Assembly: GCF_021730435.1 (NCBI RefSeq)
Contig: NZ_JABWGX010000003.1
Span: 183,072-247,071, forward strand
From: Xanthobacter agilis
GTDB lineage: Bacteria > Pseudomonadota > Alphaproteobacteria > Rhizobiales > Xanthobacteraceae
Reading direction: 5' to 3'
Length of the DNA stretch: 64,000 bases
Part shown: positions 1 through 7,563 of the stretch, piece by piece
How the letters are laid out: every line of letters begins with the position of its first letter
Numbering within the stretch: position 1 is the stretch's first letter
Made by a program: the position numbers and the translations under genes
Notes under the pieces: model-generated
The model's database searches: none
What the model was told of the DNA's origin: nothing
The model's input: only the letters and a program-made list of their open reading frames with translations

Positions 1-14
1 GCGGTATCGGCCAT
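1..14 (-). CDS. sdhA: Succinate dehydrogenase flavoprotein subunit, N-terminus only
   Basis: Only the first codons are in the window (ATG at 14, reading M-A-D-T, then cut by the window edge). The call rests on position. The codon follows sdhD by three bases on the same strand, and a GGGAGG ribosome site lies inside the sdhD end, seven bases upstream. In alphaproteobacteria the order sdhC-sdhD-sdhA-sdhB is usual, so the next gene should be the FAD-binding subunit. The residues shown are too few to prove the identity. Confidence 0.55.
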
Positions 15-17
15 GTG

Positions 18-416
18 TCAGCCTCCCAGGCTGATCTTGAGCACGGCGAAGGCGCCGGCGAGAGCGATCGCGATGGTGAAGAAGGTGTTGGCGATGATGA
101 GCGCCACCTTCACGCCTTCGGTGTGCACGTAGTCCTCGATCACCACCTGCATGCCAAGGCGCATGTGCGCGGTCACCGAAAGAAGGGTGAGCAGAATGAT
201 CACCGCCACCAGGGGTTGGCTCAGCACCGCGCGGGTTTCCGCGTAGCTGGCGCCCGCCAGGCGGATGACGATGACGATGAAGGCGATCATCAGCAGCAGG
301 TTCGCAAGGCCGGTGACCCGCTGCAGAAAGAAGTGCTCGGTGCCCGAATGGGCGGAGCCCAGGCCGCGGACCCGGCCGAGGGGCGTGCGCATGGGGGTGT
401 GGGTGGGGTTGCTCAT
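18..416 (-). CDS. sdhD: Succinate dehydrogenase membrane anchor subunit SdhD
   Basis: This 132-residue hydrophobic subunit helps anchor complex II in the inner membrane and forms part of the heme b and quinone site. It has three predicted membrane segments and the family-typical stretch AHMRLGMQVVIEDYVH near the C-terminus, with the conserved His and the D-Y pair near the quinone pocket. The ATG at 416 begins MSNPTHTPMRTPLGRVRGLG, the normal start of rhizobial SdhD. The open frame extends upstream only as a shadow of sdhC. It lies 10 bases after the sdhC stop and is followed at once by the presumed sdhA, so the genes are co-transcribed. Confidence 0.92.
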   Translation of the reverse strand: MSNPTHTPMRTPLGRVRGLGSAHSGTEHFFLQRVTGLANLLLMIAFIVIVIRLAGASYAETRAVLSQPLVAVIILLTLLSVTAHMRLGMQVVIEDYVHTEGVKVALIIANTFFTIAIALAGAFAVLKISLGG

Positions 417-426
417 GGCGCTGTCC

Positions 427-828
427 TCAGCCCTTGACCGCGAGGGCGATGATCCACAGCACGACGGTGAGCGCGACCGAGCCCGCCAGCGACACCTGGG
501 TGAGCAGCATGCGCTCCTGCGGCCCGAAGCCGTGGATGAAGTCCCAGATGAAGTGGCGGACGCCACCGAAGGCGTGGTGCAGCATGGCCCAGGTGAAGCC
601 GAACAGCACCAGGAGGCCGATGAAGGAACCGGCCAGGGAACTGTAGGTCGCGAAGGCAGACGGCGTGGACGCCGCGGCCAGCAGCCACCACACGAACAGC
701 ACCATGCCGAAGTACAGGCCGATGCCGGTGATGCGGTGCACGATGGACATCACCATCGTGAACAGCGGGCGGTAGATTTGCAGGTGAGGCGAAAGGGGGC
801 GCTCGACGCGCGAAGGACTATCGGCCAT
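427..828 (-). CDS. sdhC: Succinate dehydrogenase cytochrome b556 subunit SdhC
   Basis: This 133-residue membrane subunit of complex II is the first gene of the sdh operon. It begins MADSPSRVERPLSPHLQIYR, where the RPLSPHL(Q)IY motif is diagnostic for SdhC. It has three membrane helices. The conserved SIVHRITG segment and the HHAFGGVRHFIWD segment carry the heme-ligand and conserved histidines. The ATG is preceded by GGAGGAGGCCC, a strong ribosome site. Transcription runs leftward into sdhD and sdhA. Confidence 0.95.
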   Translation of the reverse strand: MADSPSRVERPLSPHLQIYRPLFTMVMSIVHRITGIGLYFGMVLFVWWLLAAASTPSAFATYSSLAGSFIGLLVLFGFTWAMLHHAFGGVRHFIWDFIHGFGPQERMLLTQVSLAGSVALTVVLWIIALAVKG

Positions 829-1271
829 GGGCCTCCTCCAAAAATTGACCGATCAGGTATCTCAATCGTGGCCAGTTCGCAACGATTCCAAAGCGGAAAG
901 GCTGCTGTTTAATGCTCGGAAGATGACGCTGGCGCAATTGGCCCTAGGTTGGATGGCGGGATCGGCATCGGTCGGATGCGGGGTCGCTGATGGTGCGCTG
1001 CGAGGTGCGCGCGTTCGGCGACGCATGCTTCTTACACCCAACTGCGCACCTTTGTATCCCGTAATGACTTCACTTTTTCCATCTTTCGCCGCTGGCGCGG
1101 CGAGTTGTGGGGCGCATGTGCGCCACGTCTTCAGCCGGGCGGATGGGCGCGGCGCGGGACGCGGGGGCGGTCCGCGGACCCGAGCTGCTTCTCTTAGACG
1201 CACCCCCCGCTTCGGGGGGGCGGTGCCGCAAAGGGCAAAGGCAGAGCCGCGATGCCAGCCCGCAAACGCAA
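829..1271. other. Intergenic region between sdhC and the OmpW-like gene
   Basis: About 440 bases with no convincing gene; frames here are short, arginine/proline-rich and lack ribosome sites. It must hold the sdh promoter, reading leftward from about 840-960, but I see no hexamer pair good enough to name. A compact G/C hairpin lies at 1203-1220, six C, a GCTTC loop and six G. It is not followed by a T run, so it is not called a terminator. No tRNA-like fold was recognised. Confidence 0.5.
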
Positions 1272-1297
1272 GCGGCGCCGGGTTGCCCCGACGCCGC
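1272..1297 (-). terminator. Hairpin downstream of the OmpW-like gene
   Basis: Read on the minus strand this is an 11-bp stem (GCGGCGTCGGG / CCCGGCGCCGC, one T-G wobble) closed by a GCAA tetraloop. It starts 26 bases after the stop of the OmpW-like gene. The tail TTGCGTTTGC is only moderately T-rich, so termination may be partial. Confidence 0.55.
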
Positions 1298-1323
1298 GTG
1301 GATCCAATGAAATCGAACCGGGA

Positions 1324-2010
1324 TCAGAAGCGGTACGTGACGCCGCCGCCGATGAGCCAGGGGTTCAGGTTGGCGCTGCCGTTCAGGAGGCCGCCGGCGG
1401 GGGTGCGCAGCACGAAGTCGGGCTCGAGGTAGAGCTTCTTGACGTCGAAGTTGACGCCCCAGTGCTTGTCGAACATCCAGTCGAAGCCGGCCTGCAGGGC
1501 GAGGCCCCAGGTGTCCTTCACGTCGATGGAGCTGAAGGCGCTGTTCTTGGTGTTCTGGCTGTAGAACACGGTGTAGTTCACGCCGGCGCCGATATAGGGC
1601 TTGAACGGCCCGAAATCGGTGAAGTGATACTGCAGCGTGAGGGTCGGGGGCAGGATCCACACCTTGGCGATGTCGCCCAGGCTCGCCAGCGAGCCGGCGC
1701 CGGAGATGGTGGAATTGGTGGTGCCGAGGATGAGTTCCGCGGCGATGTTCTTGGTGAAGAAGTAGGAGATGTCGAGCTCGGGGGTGACCGAGTCGGAGTA
1801 ATCGAGGTCGGAGAAGCCGACGCCGGTCACGCTGCCGCCATTCTCGGGCTTCACGTACAGAGCACGCAGGCGGATCATCCAGGGGCTCTGCGCCTCTTCC
1901 ACCACCGGCGCCTTGTAGACGGGCGTCGAGAGATCAGCGGCCGCAGCCTCACCAGCCACCAGCGCACCAAACGTGGCCGCGAGCGCAGCCCCCAAGCCGA
2001 ACTTCATCAT
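1324..2010 (-). CDS. OmpW-family outer membrane beta-barrel protein
   Basis: A 228-residue precursor with a clear signal peptide (MMKFGLGAALAATFGALVAG...AAA, cleavage near ADLS). It is followed by alternating beta-strand sequence ending in an aromatic residue (GGGVTYRF), as in OmpW/OprG eight-stranded barrels. Family features include IRLRALYVKPE near the mature N-terminus, D-I-S-Y-F-F-T-K-N-I-A-A-E-L and Q-Y-H-F. OmpW proteins are small outer membrane channels thought to pass hydrophobic or small molecules. The start at 2010 is chosen because the signal peptide begins there and GGGAG lies just upstream; the longer frame to 2055 adds only leader sequence. An FNR/FixK-type box about 70 bases upstream suggests low-oxygen control. 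Confidence 0.88.
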   Translation of the reverse strand: MMKFGLGAALAATFGALVAGEAAAADLSTPVYKAPVVEEAQSPWMIRLRALYVKPENGGSVTGVGFSDLDYSDSVTPELDISYFFTKNIAAELILGTTNSTISGAGSLASLGDIAKVWILPPTLTLQYHFTDFGPFKPYIGAGVNYTVFYSQNTKNSAFSSIDVKDTWGLALQAGFDWMFDKHWGVNFDVKKLYLEPDFVLRTPAGGLLNGSANLNPWLIGGGVTYRF

Positions 2011-2075
2011 CCCCCAACTCCCGCAGATTTGAAAATTTCGTGAGATAGACATCACGCCTGTGCGGCAGAATAGGA

Positions 2076-2089
2076 TTGATTCAGATCAA
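2076..2089 (-). promoter_or_regulatory. Perfect FNR/FixK-type box upstream of the OmpW-like gene
   Basis: The 14-mer TTGATTCAGATCAA matches the TTGAT-N4-ATCAA dyad recognised by FNR, FixK and Anr regulators exactly on both half-sites. Its centre is about 72 bases upstream of the OmpW-like ATG, on the correct side for activating leftward transcription. It also lies about 150 bases upstream of the divergent esterase start, so control of that gene is possible. Regulation is inferred from the motif only. Confidence 0.7.
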
Positions 2090-2231
2090 GTCCACTTCGC
2101 GTGCCGCCCCATCTGTGGCCGAAGAGCCACAGGCCCGCCGTGCGCGCGCCGCATTTCGAGGCGAAGGGAGGGGCGGCAAGCGCCTGCCATGTTCGGCGCC
2201 TATTCTCGGTATTCCAAGGATTTTCGCGCGT

Positions 2232-3362
2232 ATGACAGTGGTTGTTATGGGCCTTTTGGGGCGGTTCCGCGCGGCCTCAGCGGGGCAGGCGGGCAAGCGG
2301 ATTTCCTTTGGAGGGTGGTGCGCGAAAGCCACACTTGTTGCGGGTATCTTGGGGTGGGGGCTGGTATCTGGCGCCGGGGCGTCATCGAATCGTCAACATC
2401 TGAGCGTCGGCGGCGAGGATCGCGGCTACATGATCTCGAACCCGGCGGGGGTGAGCGGACCGGCGCCGGTGGTGATCGCGCTGCATGGGGCGATGCAGTC
2501 GCCGGAGAGTTTTCGGGCTTATTTCGGGCTCGATTCGGCCGCCGCGGCCAATCGTTTCGTCGCGGTGTATCCGGAAGGCGAGGGCAAGGTGTGGAACGAT
2601 GGCCGGCCGGCGGCGATGCGGCTCAAGGCGGTCCTGCGGCCCGGTGATGACGCGGCCTTCCTGGTGGCACTGGCGCGCAAGCTGGTGGCGGACGGGGTGG
2701 CGGACCCGGCGCGCATCTACCTCACCGGCATTTCCAATGGTGGTTTCATGGTGGAGCGCATGGCCTGCGAGTTCGCCGACGTGTTCGCGGCCTATTCGGT
2801 CATCATGGCCACCACGCCGGCCAATGCACGGGAGGAATGCCACCCGGCGCGGCCCGTGCCGATCCTGTTCATCCACGGCACGGCCGACAGCGTCATCACC
2901 TACACCGGCTTCTGGACGCCGGTGGGCGCCACCCTGTCGGCGCCCGACAGCGCGGCCTTCTTCGCCCGCCTCAACGGCTGCAGCGCCTCGAGCCGGCGCG
3001 ACCTGCCCGATCTCGACCCCTTCGATGGCACCACGGTGACCGAGCGCAGCTGGCTGGGCTGCCAGGAGGGCGCCGGGGTTACGCTCCTCACCATCGAGCG
3101 CGGCGGCCACCAATCGCCGGCGCGAGTGGAGACCAGGCCCGATCTCGCAACGCCGTTCCTGGGGCTGCGCAACCACGATATCGACGCGGGGGAAGAGGTC
3201 TGGCGCTTCATGTCCGCCTTCTCCCTCGCCCCGGCCGCGCCGCCGCCGGCGGAGCCCGGCGCGGCCGTCGCACCGGTGGCGGCCACGCGCAAGCCCAAGC
3301 GGACGGCGGCACAGCCGCAAGGCGGGAACGAGCCCGCTCAGCGCGGAATGAGCACCCAGTAG
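2232..3362 (+). CDS. Secreted alpha/beta-hydrolase, PHB depolymerase (LpqC-type) esterase
   Basis: A protein of about 376 residues of the extracellular polyhydroxybutyrate depolymerase/feruloyl esterase group. The hydrophobic stretch ATLVAGILGWGLVSGAGA near the N-terminus looks like a signal segment. The oxyanion-hole motif ALHGAMQSP, the nucleophile elbow TGISNGG (G-x-S-x-G), an acid in FIHGTADSV and a catalytic His in ERGGHQSP are all visible in the expected order. The tail from about residue 330 is Ala/Pro/Lys-rich and probably disordered. The start is uncertain: ATG 2232 has a weakly placed AAGGA, ATG 2247 is also possible, and the frame opens at 2076. The last 25 bases overlap the convergent mch gene. 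Whether the substrate is PHB or another ester cannot be read from the sequence. Confidence 0.8.
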   Translation: MTVVVMGLLGRFRAASAGQAGKRISFGGWCAKATLVAGILGWGLVSGAGASSNRQHLSVGGEDRGYMISNPAGVSGPAPVVIALHGAMQSPESFRAYFGLDSAAAANRFVAVYPEGEGKVWNDGRPAAMRLKAVLRPGDDAAFLVALARKLVADGVADPARIYLTGISNGGFMVERMACEFADVFAAYSVIMATTPANAREECHPARPVPILFIHGTADSVITYTGFWTPVGATLSAPDSAAFFARLNGCSASSRRDLPDLDPFDGTTVTERSWLGCQEGAGVTLLTIERGGHQSPARVETRPDLATPFLGLRNHDIDAGEEVWRFMSAFSLAPAAPPPAEPGAAVAPVAATRKPKRTAAQPQGGNEPAQRGMSTQ

Positions 3363-4387
3363 TCGAGATCGAGGATCACGCTCGGGTCGTAGTCTTCCCC
3401 GGCCTTGTTGGGGAAGTCGGCAGTGGGGCGGTCCTTGGTGGCCACGGTGCGCACCCGCAGCGCGCCCACATCCTCGCGGCCCGGCAGCGGTTGGGCATCG
3501 AGGATCTCGCTCCAGGCGTGCACGGTGAGCCCGGCGAACAGCGGCGCCACGTGGCGCCCGCCATTGATGGCCGCCACATGGAAGGCGTTCGCGAGCCCGT
3601 TGAACGACAGGGCGCGGGCGATGGAAATGACGTGCCCGCCATAGATGAGCCGGCGGCCAAAGCGGCCCTGGCCTTCGGTGAACTGATTGAAATGCACCTT
3701 CGCGGTGTTTTGGTAGAGGCGAGTGGCGAGCATGTGCTCGGCCTCCTCCACCGTCGTGCCGTCCACATGGTCGATGCGCTCGCCCACCTTGTAATCGGAG
3801 AAGCGCGCGGTGCTGCCGGAAAGGTCGTCGCGCCAGCCTTCGAGGGTCAGCACAGGCACCGCGCTGCCGAGGGCGTCGGCGGCAAGCGCCGCGGGCAGCT
3901 TGGGCACCACCGGCTCGGGCGCGGGGGAGGCGGGATTGGCCTTGCGCACCATCACCCAGCGCACATAGTCGAGCACCTCGACGCCGTCCTGGTTGAAGCC
4001 GGTCGAGCGCACATAGACGACACCGCTCTGGCCGTTGGAATTCTCCTTCAGGCCGATCACTTCGGACACGGCGGAAAGGGTGTCGCCCGGGAACACAGGG
4101 GCGAGGAAGCGCCCGCCCGCATAGCCGAGATTGGCCACCGCATTGAGCGAGATGTCCGGCACCGTCTTACCGAACACCACATGGAAGGTGAGCAGATCGT
4201 CCACCGGCGCGCGGGGATAGCCGATGCCTTGCGCGAAACTGTCTGCCGACTGCACGGCGAAGCGGGTGCCGTAAAGGGCGCTGTAGAGGCTCACGTCGCC
4301 GACCGTCACGGTGCGCGGCGTGGCATGGCGGATCACCTGTCCGACCTTGAAATCCTCGAAGAAATTGCCCTTGTTGGTCTTGCTCAT
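3338..4387 (-). CDS. mch: Mesaconyl-CoA hydratase (beta-methylmalyl-CoA dehydratase)
   Basis: A 349-residue double hot-dog (MaoC-like) protein, close to the length known for Rhodobacter Mch. It interconverts mesaconyl-CoA and beta-methylmalyl-CoA in the ethylmalonyl-CoA pathway. The N-terminus NFFEDFKVGQVIRHATPRTV and the C-terminal repeat VHFNQF...GRRLIYGGHVISIARALS are characteristic. ATG 4387 is preferred over 4390 because GAGGA then sits at better spacing. A CitE-like malyl-CoA family gene lies 2 kb upstream on the same strand, which fits the pathway, although an oppositely oriented CDF gene separates them. The 3' end overlaps the convergent esterase by 25 bases. Confidence 0.85.
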   Translation of the reverse strand: MSKTNKGNFFEDFKVGQVIRHATPRTVTVGDVSLYSALYGTRFAVQSADSFAQGIGYPRAPVDDLLTFHVVFGKTVPDISLNAVANLGYAGGRFLAPVFPGDTLSAVSEVIGLKENSNGQSGVVYVRSTGFNQDGVEVLDYVRWVMVRKANPASPAPEPVVPKLPAALAADALGSAVPVLTLEGWRDDLSGSTARFSDYKVGERIDHVDGTTVEEAEHMLATRLYQNTAKVHFNQFTEGQGRFGRRLIYGGHVISIARALSFNGLANAFHVAAINGGRHVAPLFAGLTVHAWSEILDAQPLPGREDVGALRVRTVATKDRPTADFPNKAGEDYDPSVILDLDYWVLIPR

Positions 4388-4553
4388 CATGCGTCCTCGG
4401 GAATGGTGGCGCATGTTGGCAGACCGGGCGGGAGCCTGGCAACCACGCTCAGCGCCGCCCGGCTGCGTCTTTTCGCGAAGGGCGCGGCCGGTGCCGGCGC
4501 TTGACGGATGGCGGCGCCGCGGTGCTGATGTCGGATCGAACGGAGGGGCCGCG

Positions 4554-5450
4554 GTGTCGGGATCAGCCAGTCAGAAATTGTCGTTCCAGGCCATGATATT
4601 CACGGCCTGCCTGTTCCCATTCTACATTCTGGCGGCGACGCTCACCAATTCATCGGCCATTTTGTCCGACCTGCTCGCCACGTCATTCGACCTGACGGCG
4701 CTGACGGCGTGCTGGCTGGTGCTGCGCGTCGCCCACAGCGCGCACACCGGCAAATTCGCCTATGGGCTCGGCAAGCTCGAAAATCTCGCGGAGCTGATGA
4801 TCGCCGTCCTGCAGAGCGTGCTCGTCATCATCGCCGCCACCCAGGCCGTGCAGCGCATCATTCATCCGGAAGGGGTCAGCGGGGCCGAGTTCGGCCTGTT
4901 CGTCACGGCGGCGGCCGTGATCGGCAATGTGGTGCTGAACCGCAAGGCGCTGCGGCTGGCGGCGGAGACCAAGTCGCCGGTGCTGGCCGCGCAGGCGCGG
5001 GTGCATCTGGTGTCGGCCATCTCCTCGGGGGCGGTGTTCATCGTCACCGTCATCACCTCGATCTTCAACGAGGTTTATTGGATCTTCTATCTCGACCCCA
5101 TGGCGTCGTTCGTCGTGATCGGCTTCATGGTCTACAACATCCTGGCGATGCTCACCAATTCAGTGAGCTCGCTGCTCGATCAGGCGATCGGCGAGGCCGG
5201 GCAGCTGCGCATCCTCAAGGTGCTGACGGCGCATTTCGACGATTTTTCCGAGCTTGGCGACATCCGCACCCGCCAGTTCGGCGGCAAGATGTTCGTGGAA
5301 CTGCACCTCGGTTTCGATGATGCCTGGACCATGGCCCAGGCGCGCGCCGTGGTGGCCGAGCTGGTGGCGGCGATCAAGGCGTCCTTCCGCGCGGCCGGGG
5401 ACGAGGTGGAGGTGGCCATCGTGCTCCTGCCGGGCCGCGCCGACGGCTGA
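4554..5450 (+). CDS. CDF (cation diffusion facilitator)-family protein with degenerate metal site
   Basis: A 298-residue integral membrane protein with about six membrane segments and the C-terminal cytoplasmic CDF domain. Family landmarks are FAYGLGKLENLAEL after TM2, H-L-V-S in TM5, YLDPMASFVV in TM6 and SLLDQAI after it. CDF proteins exchange divalent metals for protons. When aligned by eye to E. coli YiiP, with D46 matching D49 at identical spacing to the GxGKxE loop, two of the four transport-site ligands are alanine: A42 for D45 and A155 for D157. D46 and H151 remain. The GTG at 4554 is chosen because GGAGG lies seven bases upstream; longer frames run into mch antisense. Transport activity or metal specificity may therefore differ from typical members. 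Confidence 0.85.
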   Translation: MSGSASQKLSFQAMIFTACLFPFYILAATLTNSSAILSDLLATSFDLTALTACWLVLRVAHSAHTGKFAYGLGKLENLAELMIAVLQSVLVIIAATQAVQRIIHPEGVSGAEFGLFVTAAAVIGNVVLNRKALRLAAETKSPVLAAQARVHLVSAISSGAVFIVTVITSIFNEVYWIFYLDPMASFVVIGFMVYNILAMLTNSVSSLLDQAIGEAGQLRILKVLTAHFDDFSELGDIRTRQFGGKMFVELHLGFDDAWTMAQARAVVAELVAAIKASFRAAGDEVEVAIVLLPGRADG

Positions 5451-5490
5451 GGGAGATCCCCCGCGCGTGGTGGCGCCGACGGTTCCGGCC

Positions 5491-5594
5491 CTAGAGCATT
5501 TCCGGTGGAATCCGGTTCACCGAAAATGCTCTAGCTCTTTGTTTTATCGCAATTCCAGACGCAAAACCGCTGCACACTTTTGCTGAAATTGCTC
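5491..5594. repeat. Composite intergenic palindromic repeat (Rhizobiales type)
   Basis: The left part (5491-5534) is an imperfect 44-bp palindrome with perfect ends, CTAGAGCATTT and its complement, around a CGGT/ACCG core. The right part (from about 5550) pairs GCAATTCCAG with CTGAAATTGC and GCAAAA with TTTTGC, forming a second stem-loop. Elements beginning CTAGAGCATTTTC are familiar as dispersed intergenic repeats in Rhizobiales genomes; the exact family name is not claimed. It lies between the CDF gene and the convergent DUF1737 gene and may act as a bidirectional terminator. Confidence 0.7.
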
Positions 5595-5613
5595 CAGACC
5601 GGGACCCGCGGCG

Positions 5614-5817
5614 TCAATAGTCGGAGAGCTTGACGTCTTCGCTCCAATCGCCCGGCACTTCCTTGACGATGACCTGGCCGCAGATGACGCGGCCCTTCAC
5701 TGCATCGAAGGTGAGGGTGGGCGCGCCATAGAGCTGCCACCCCTTGTTGAGCGCGGCGGTGACGCGATTGCAGAACGACGTGTCGTCCGGACCGGTGAGA
5801 TAGCGATAGAGCTTCAT
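5614..5817 (-). CDS. DUF1737 domain protein
   Basis: A complete 67-residue protein beginning MKLYRYLTGPDDTSFCNRV, with the DUF1737 hallmark segment ALNKGWQLYGAPTLTFD and a C-terminal KLSDY. The family is short, soluble and of unknown function. It follows the DJ-1/PfpI gene by 30 bases on the same strand, so it is likely the last gene of the CitE-like, DJ-1, DUF1737 operon. No catalytic residues can be assigned. Confidence 0.85.
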   Translation of the reverse strand: MKLYRYLTGPDDTSFCNRVTAALNKGWQLYGAPTLTFDAVKGRVICGQVIVKEVPGDWSEDVKLSDY

Positions 5818-5847
5818 GGCTGTGCTGCCGTTGGCGGTGAGGAGGGA

Positions 5848-6549
5848 TCAGGCCGGCGGAATGAGGCCGAGCCGCGCGCCGGCGGCGCGGGCCGCCTCCT
5901 CGCGCCGGGCCTGGAAGGCGATCGTCCGTTCCCGGACCTCGGCCACCAGTCGCGGGTCGGCCGTGGCAGGAGGAAAGGGGGGCGCCGGATCGTACTCGAT
6001 GGCGAGGGCGATGCGCCGGGCTTCGTCCTCCCCCATGATCTGTGCCGCCAGCACCAGACCGAAATCGATGCCGGAGGTGACGCCGGCGCCGGTGATTCGG
6101 TTGCGGTCGATGACCACGCGCTCCGCCACCGGTTCCGCCCCCAGAAATTCGAGCTGCGGCAGGGACAGCCAGTGACAGGTGGCGCGATAGCCCTTCAGCA
6201 ATCCCGCCGCCCCGAGCAGCAGCGAGCCGGTGCACACGGAGGTCACATAGCGCGCGCTGCCGGCCATGCGGCGCAGGAAGTCGAGGGTCTCCACATCGGC
6301 CATCAGCTCAAGCTGGCCAGGGCCGCCGGGCACGAACAGGAGATCGCATTCCGACACCATGCCGAACGCCGTGGTGGGCATGATCTTGAGGCCGGAGGCG
6401 TCTTCCACCGGCTTGCGCCATTTCTTCCAGGCCAGCTCGATCTTGGCATCCTTCAGGCGGCTGAGCACCTCGAACGGACCGGTGAGATCAAGCTGCGTCA
6501 TGCCGGGATAGGCGACCATGACCACGCGCAGTGGGTGAGGCGCGTCCAT
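5848..6549 (-). CDS. DJ-1/PfpI-family protein, isonitrile hydratase-like
   Basis: A 233-residue protein of the GATase1/DJ-1 superfamily. It has the Rossmann-like start RVVMVAYPGMTQLDLTGPFE, the glycine loop FVPGGPG and the nucleophile-elbow segment TSVCTGSLLLGAAGLL with its conserved Cys. The C-T-G-S-L-L-L-G-A-A-G-L-L-x-G-x-x-A-T-x-H-W pattern is that of cyclohexyl-isocyanide hydratase (InhA) and related proteins. The real substrate is unknown; many members are annotated this way without proof. The ATG at 6549 lies four bases from the stop of the CitE-like gene with GAGG upstream, so translation is coupled. Confidence 0.82.
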   Translation of the reverse strand: MDAPHPLRVVMVAYPGMTQLDLTGPFEVLSRLKDAKIELAWKKWRKPVEDASGLKIMPTTAFGMVSECDLLFVPGGPGQLELMADVETLDFLRRMAGSARYVTSVCTGSLLLGAAGLLKGYRATCHWLSLPQLEFLGAEPVAERVVIDRNRITGAGVTSGIDFGLVLAAQIMGEDEARRIALAIEYDPAPPFPPATADPRLVAEVRERTIAFQARREEAARAAGARLGLIPPA

Positions 6550-6553
6550 GCCC

Positions 6554-7432
6554 TCAGCCCCGCGCCGCGATGGCGTCGGCGACGGCGACCGTGCGTTTCG
6601 CCATCTCGGCGTGCAGCAGTTCCACCATGCGGCCATCCAGGGTGATGACGCCCTTGCCCGCATTCTCCGGCAGCGCGAACGCCGCGATGATGGCGCGGGC
6701 CCGCGCCACGTCGGCCTCGGGCGGGGAGAAGGCGCGGTTGCAGGGTTCGATCTGGCTGGGGTGGATGAGGGTCTTGCCGTCCATGCCGAAGGACACGCCC
6801 TGGGCGCATTCGGCATCGAAACCCGTGGTGTCCTGATAGGCGTTCCAGACGCCATCGAGCACCTCCACCCCATAGGAGCGGGCGGCCGCCACCACCAGGG
6901 TGAGCCAAGCCACCATGGGCGCGCGGCCCGGCACCAGCGCGGCGCGGGTGTCCTTGGCAAGGTCGTTGGTGCCGAGCACGAACACGGAAAGCCGGGTGAC
7001 CGGGTCGTTGGCCGAGCCGGCGATGGCCTTGATGTCGAGGATGGCGAGCGGCGTCTCGATCATGGCCCAGACGCGGGTGGTGTCGGGCACGCCGAGGGCC
7101 TCGAGCCGCCGGCCCACGGTCACCAGCTGTTCGACGCTCTGCACCTTGGGCACCAGGATGGCGTCGGGCCGGGCGCTCGCGGCGGCGTCGAGGTCGTCGG
7201 AGCCCCACGGCGTGTCGAGGCCGTTGATACGGATCACCACCTCGCGCGGGCCGAAGCCGCCCGCCTTTACGGTCTCGACGATTCGGCCGCGCGCCTCCAC
7301 CTTGGCGTCGGGCGCGACGGCATCCTCGAGGTCGAGAATCACGCCGTCGGCCGGCAGGGTGCGCGCCTTCTCCAGGGCGCGGGCGTTGGAGCCCGGCATA
7401 TAGAGAAAGCTGCGGCGCGGGCGGATGGTCAT
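6554..7432 (-). CDS. CitE-like CoA-ester lyase / malyl-CoA thioesterase-type protein
   Basis: A 292-residue HpcH/HpaI aldolase-fold protein. Motifs in order are FLYMPGSN, VILDLEDAVAPDAK, RINGLDTPWG, ILVPKVQ, VWAMIETP (Mg-binding Glu) and GMDGKTLIHPSQI. This clade includes beta-methylmalyl/malyl-CoA lyase (Mcl1) and (3S)-malyl-CoA thioesterase (Mcl2) of the ethylmalonyl-CoA pathway. The shorter length (about 290 rather than about 320 residues) fits the Mcl2 type better. Closeness to mch supports a role in that pathway. The ATG at 7432 has GGGGAG upstream. Lyase versus thioesterase activity cannot be decided by eye. Confidence 0.8.
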   Translation of the reverse strand: MTIRPRRSFLYMPGSNARALEKARTLPADGVILDLEDAVAPDAKVEARGRIVETVKAGGFGPREVVIRINGLDTPWGSDDLDAAASARPDAILVPKVQSVEQLVTVGRRLEALGVPDTTRVWAMIETPLAILDIKAIAGSANDPVTRLSVFVLGTNDLAKDTRAALVPGRAPMVAWLTLVVAAARSYGVEVLDGVWNAYQDTTGFDAECAQGVSFGMDGKTLIHPSQIEPCNRAFSPPEADVARARAIIAAFALPENAGKGVITLDGRMVELLHAEMAKRTVAVADAIAARG

Positions 7433-7563
7433 GGATAAAGCTCCCCGTTTGAACCGGGCCCGAACTTAAGGCCTGAAGCGTGCGGCGGGAAGCGGGCGAT
7501 GGGGCACTTGTTCACGCGTCGCGGCTGCCGCCCTCCAGATGGGGCTGGTCCGCGCGCCCGGCG

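Noticed and set aside
862..1203. Minus-strand frame of 113 codons between sdhC and the OmpW-like gene
   Set aside because: Arg/Pro-rich, no ribosome site, no family resemblance; treated as intergenic.
1203..1220. C6-GCTTC-G6 hairpin as a terminator
   Set aside because: No T run on either strand; a better hairpin for the neighbouring gene lies at 1272-1297.
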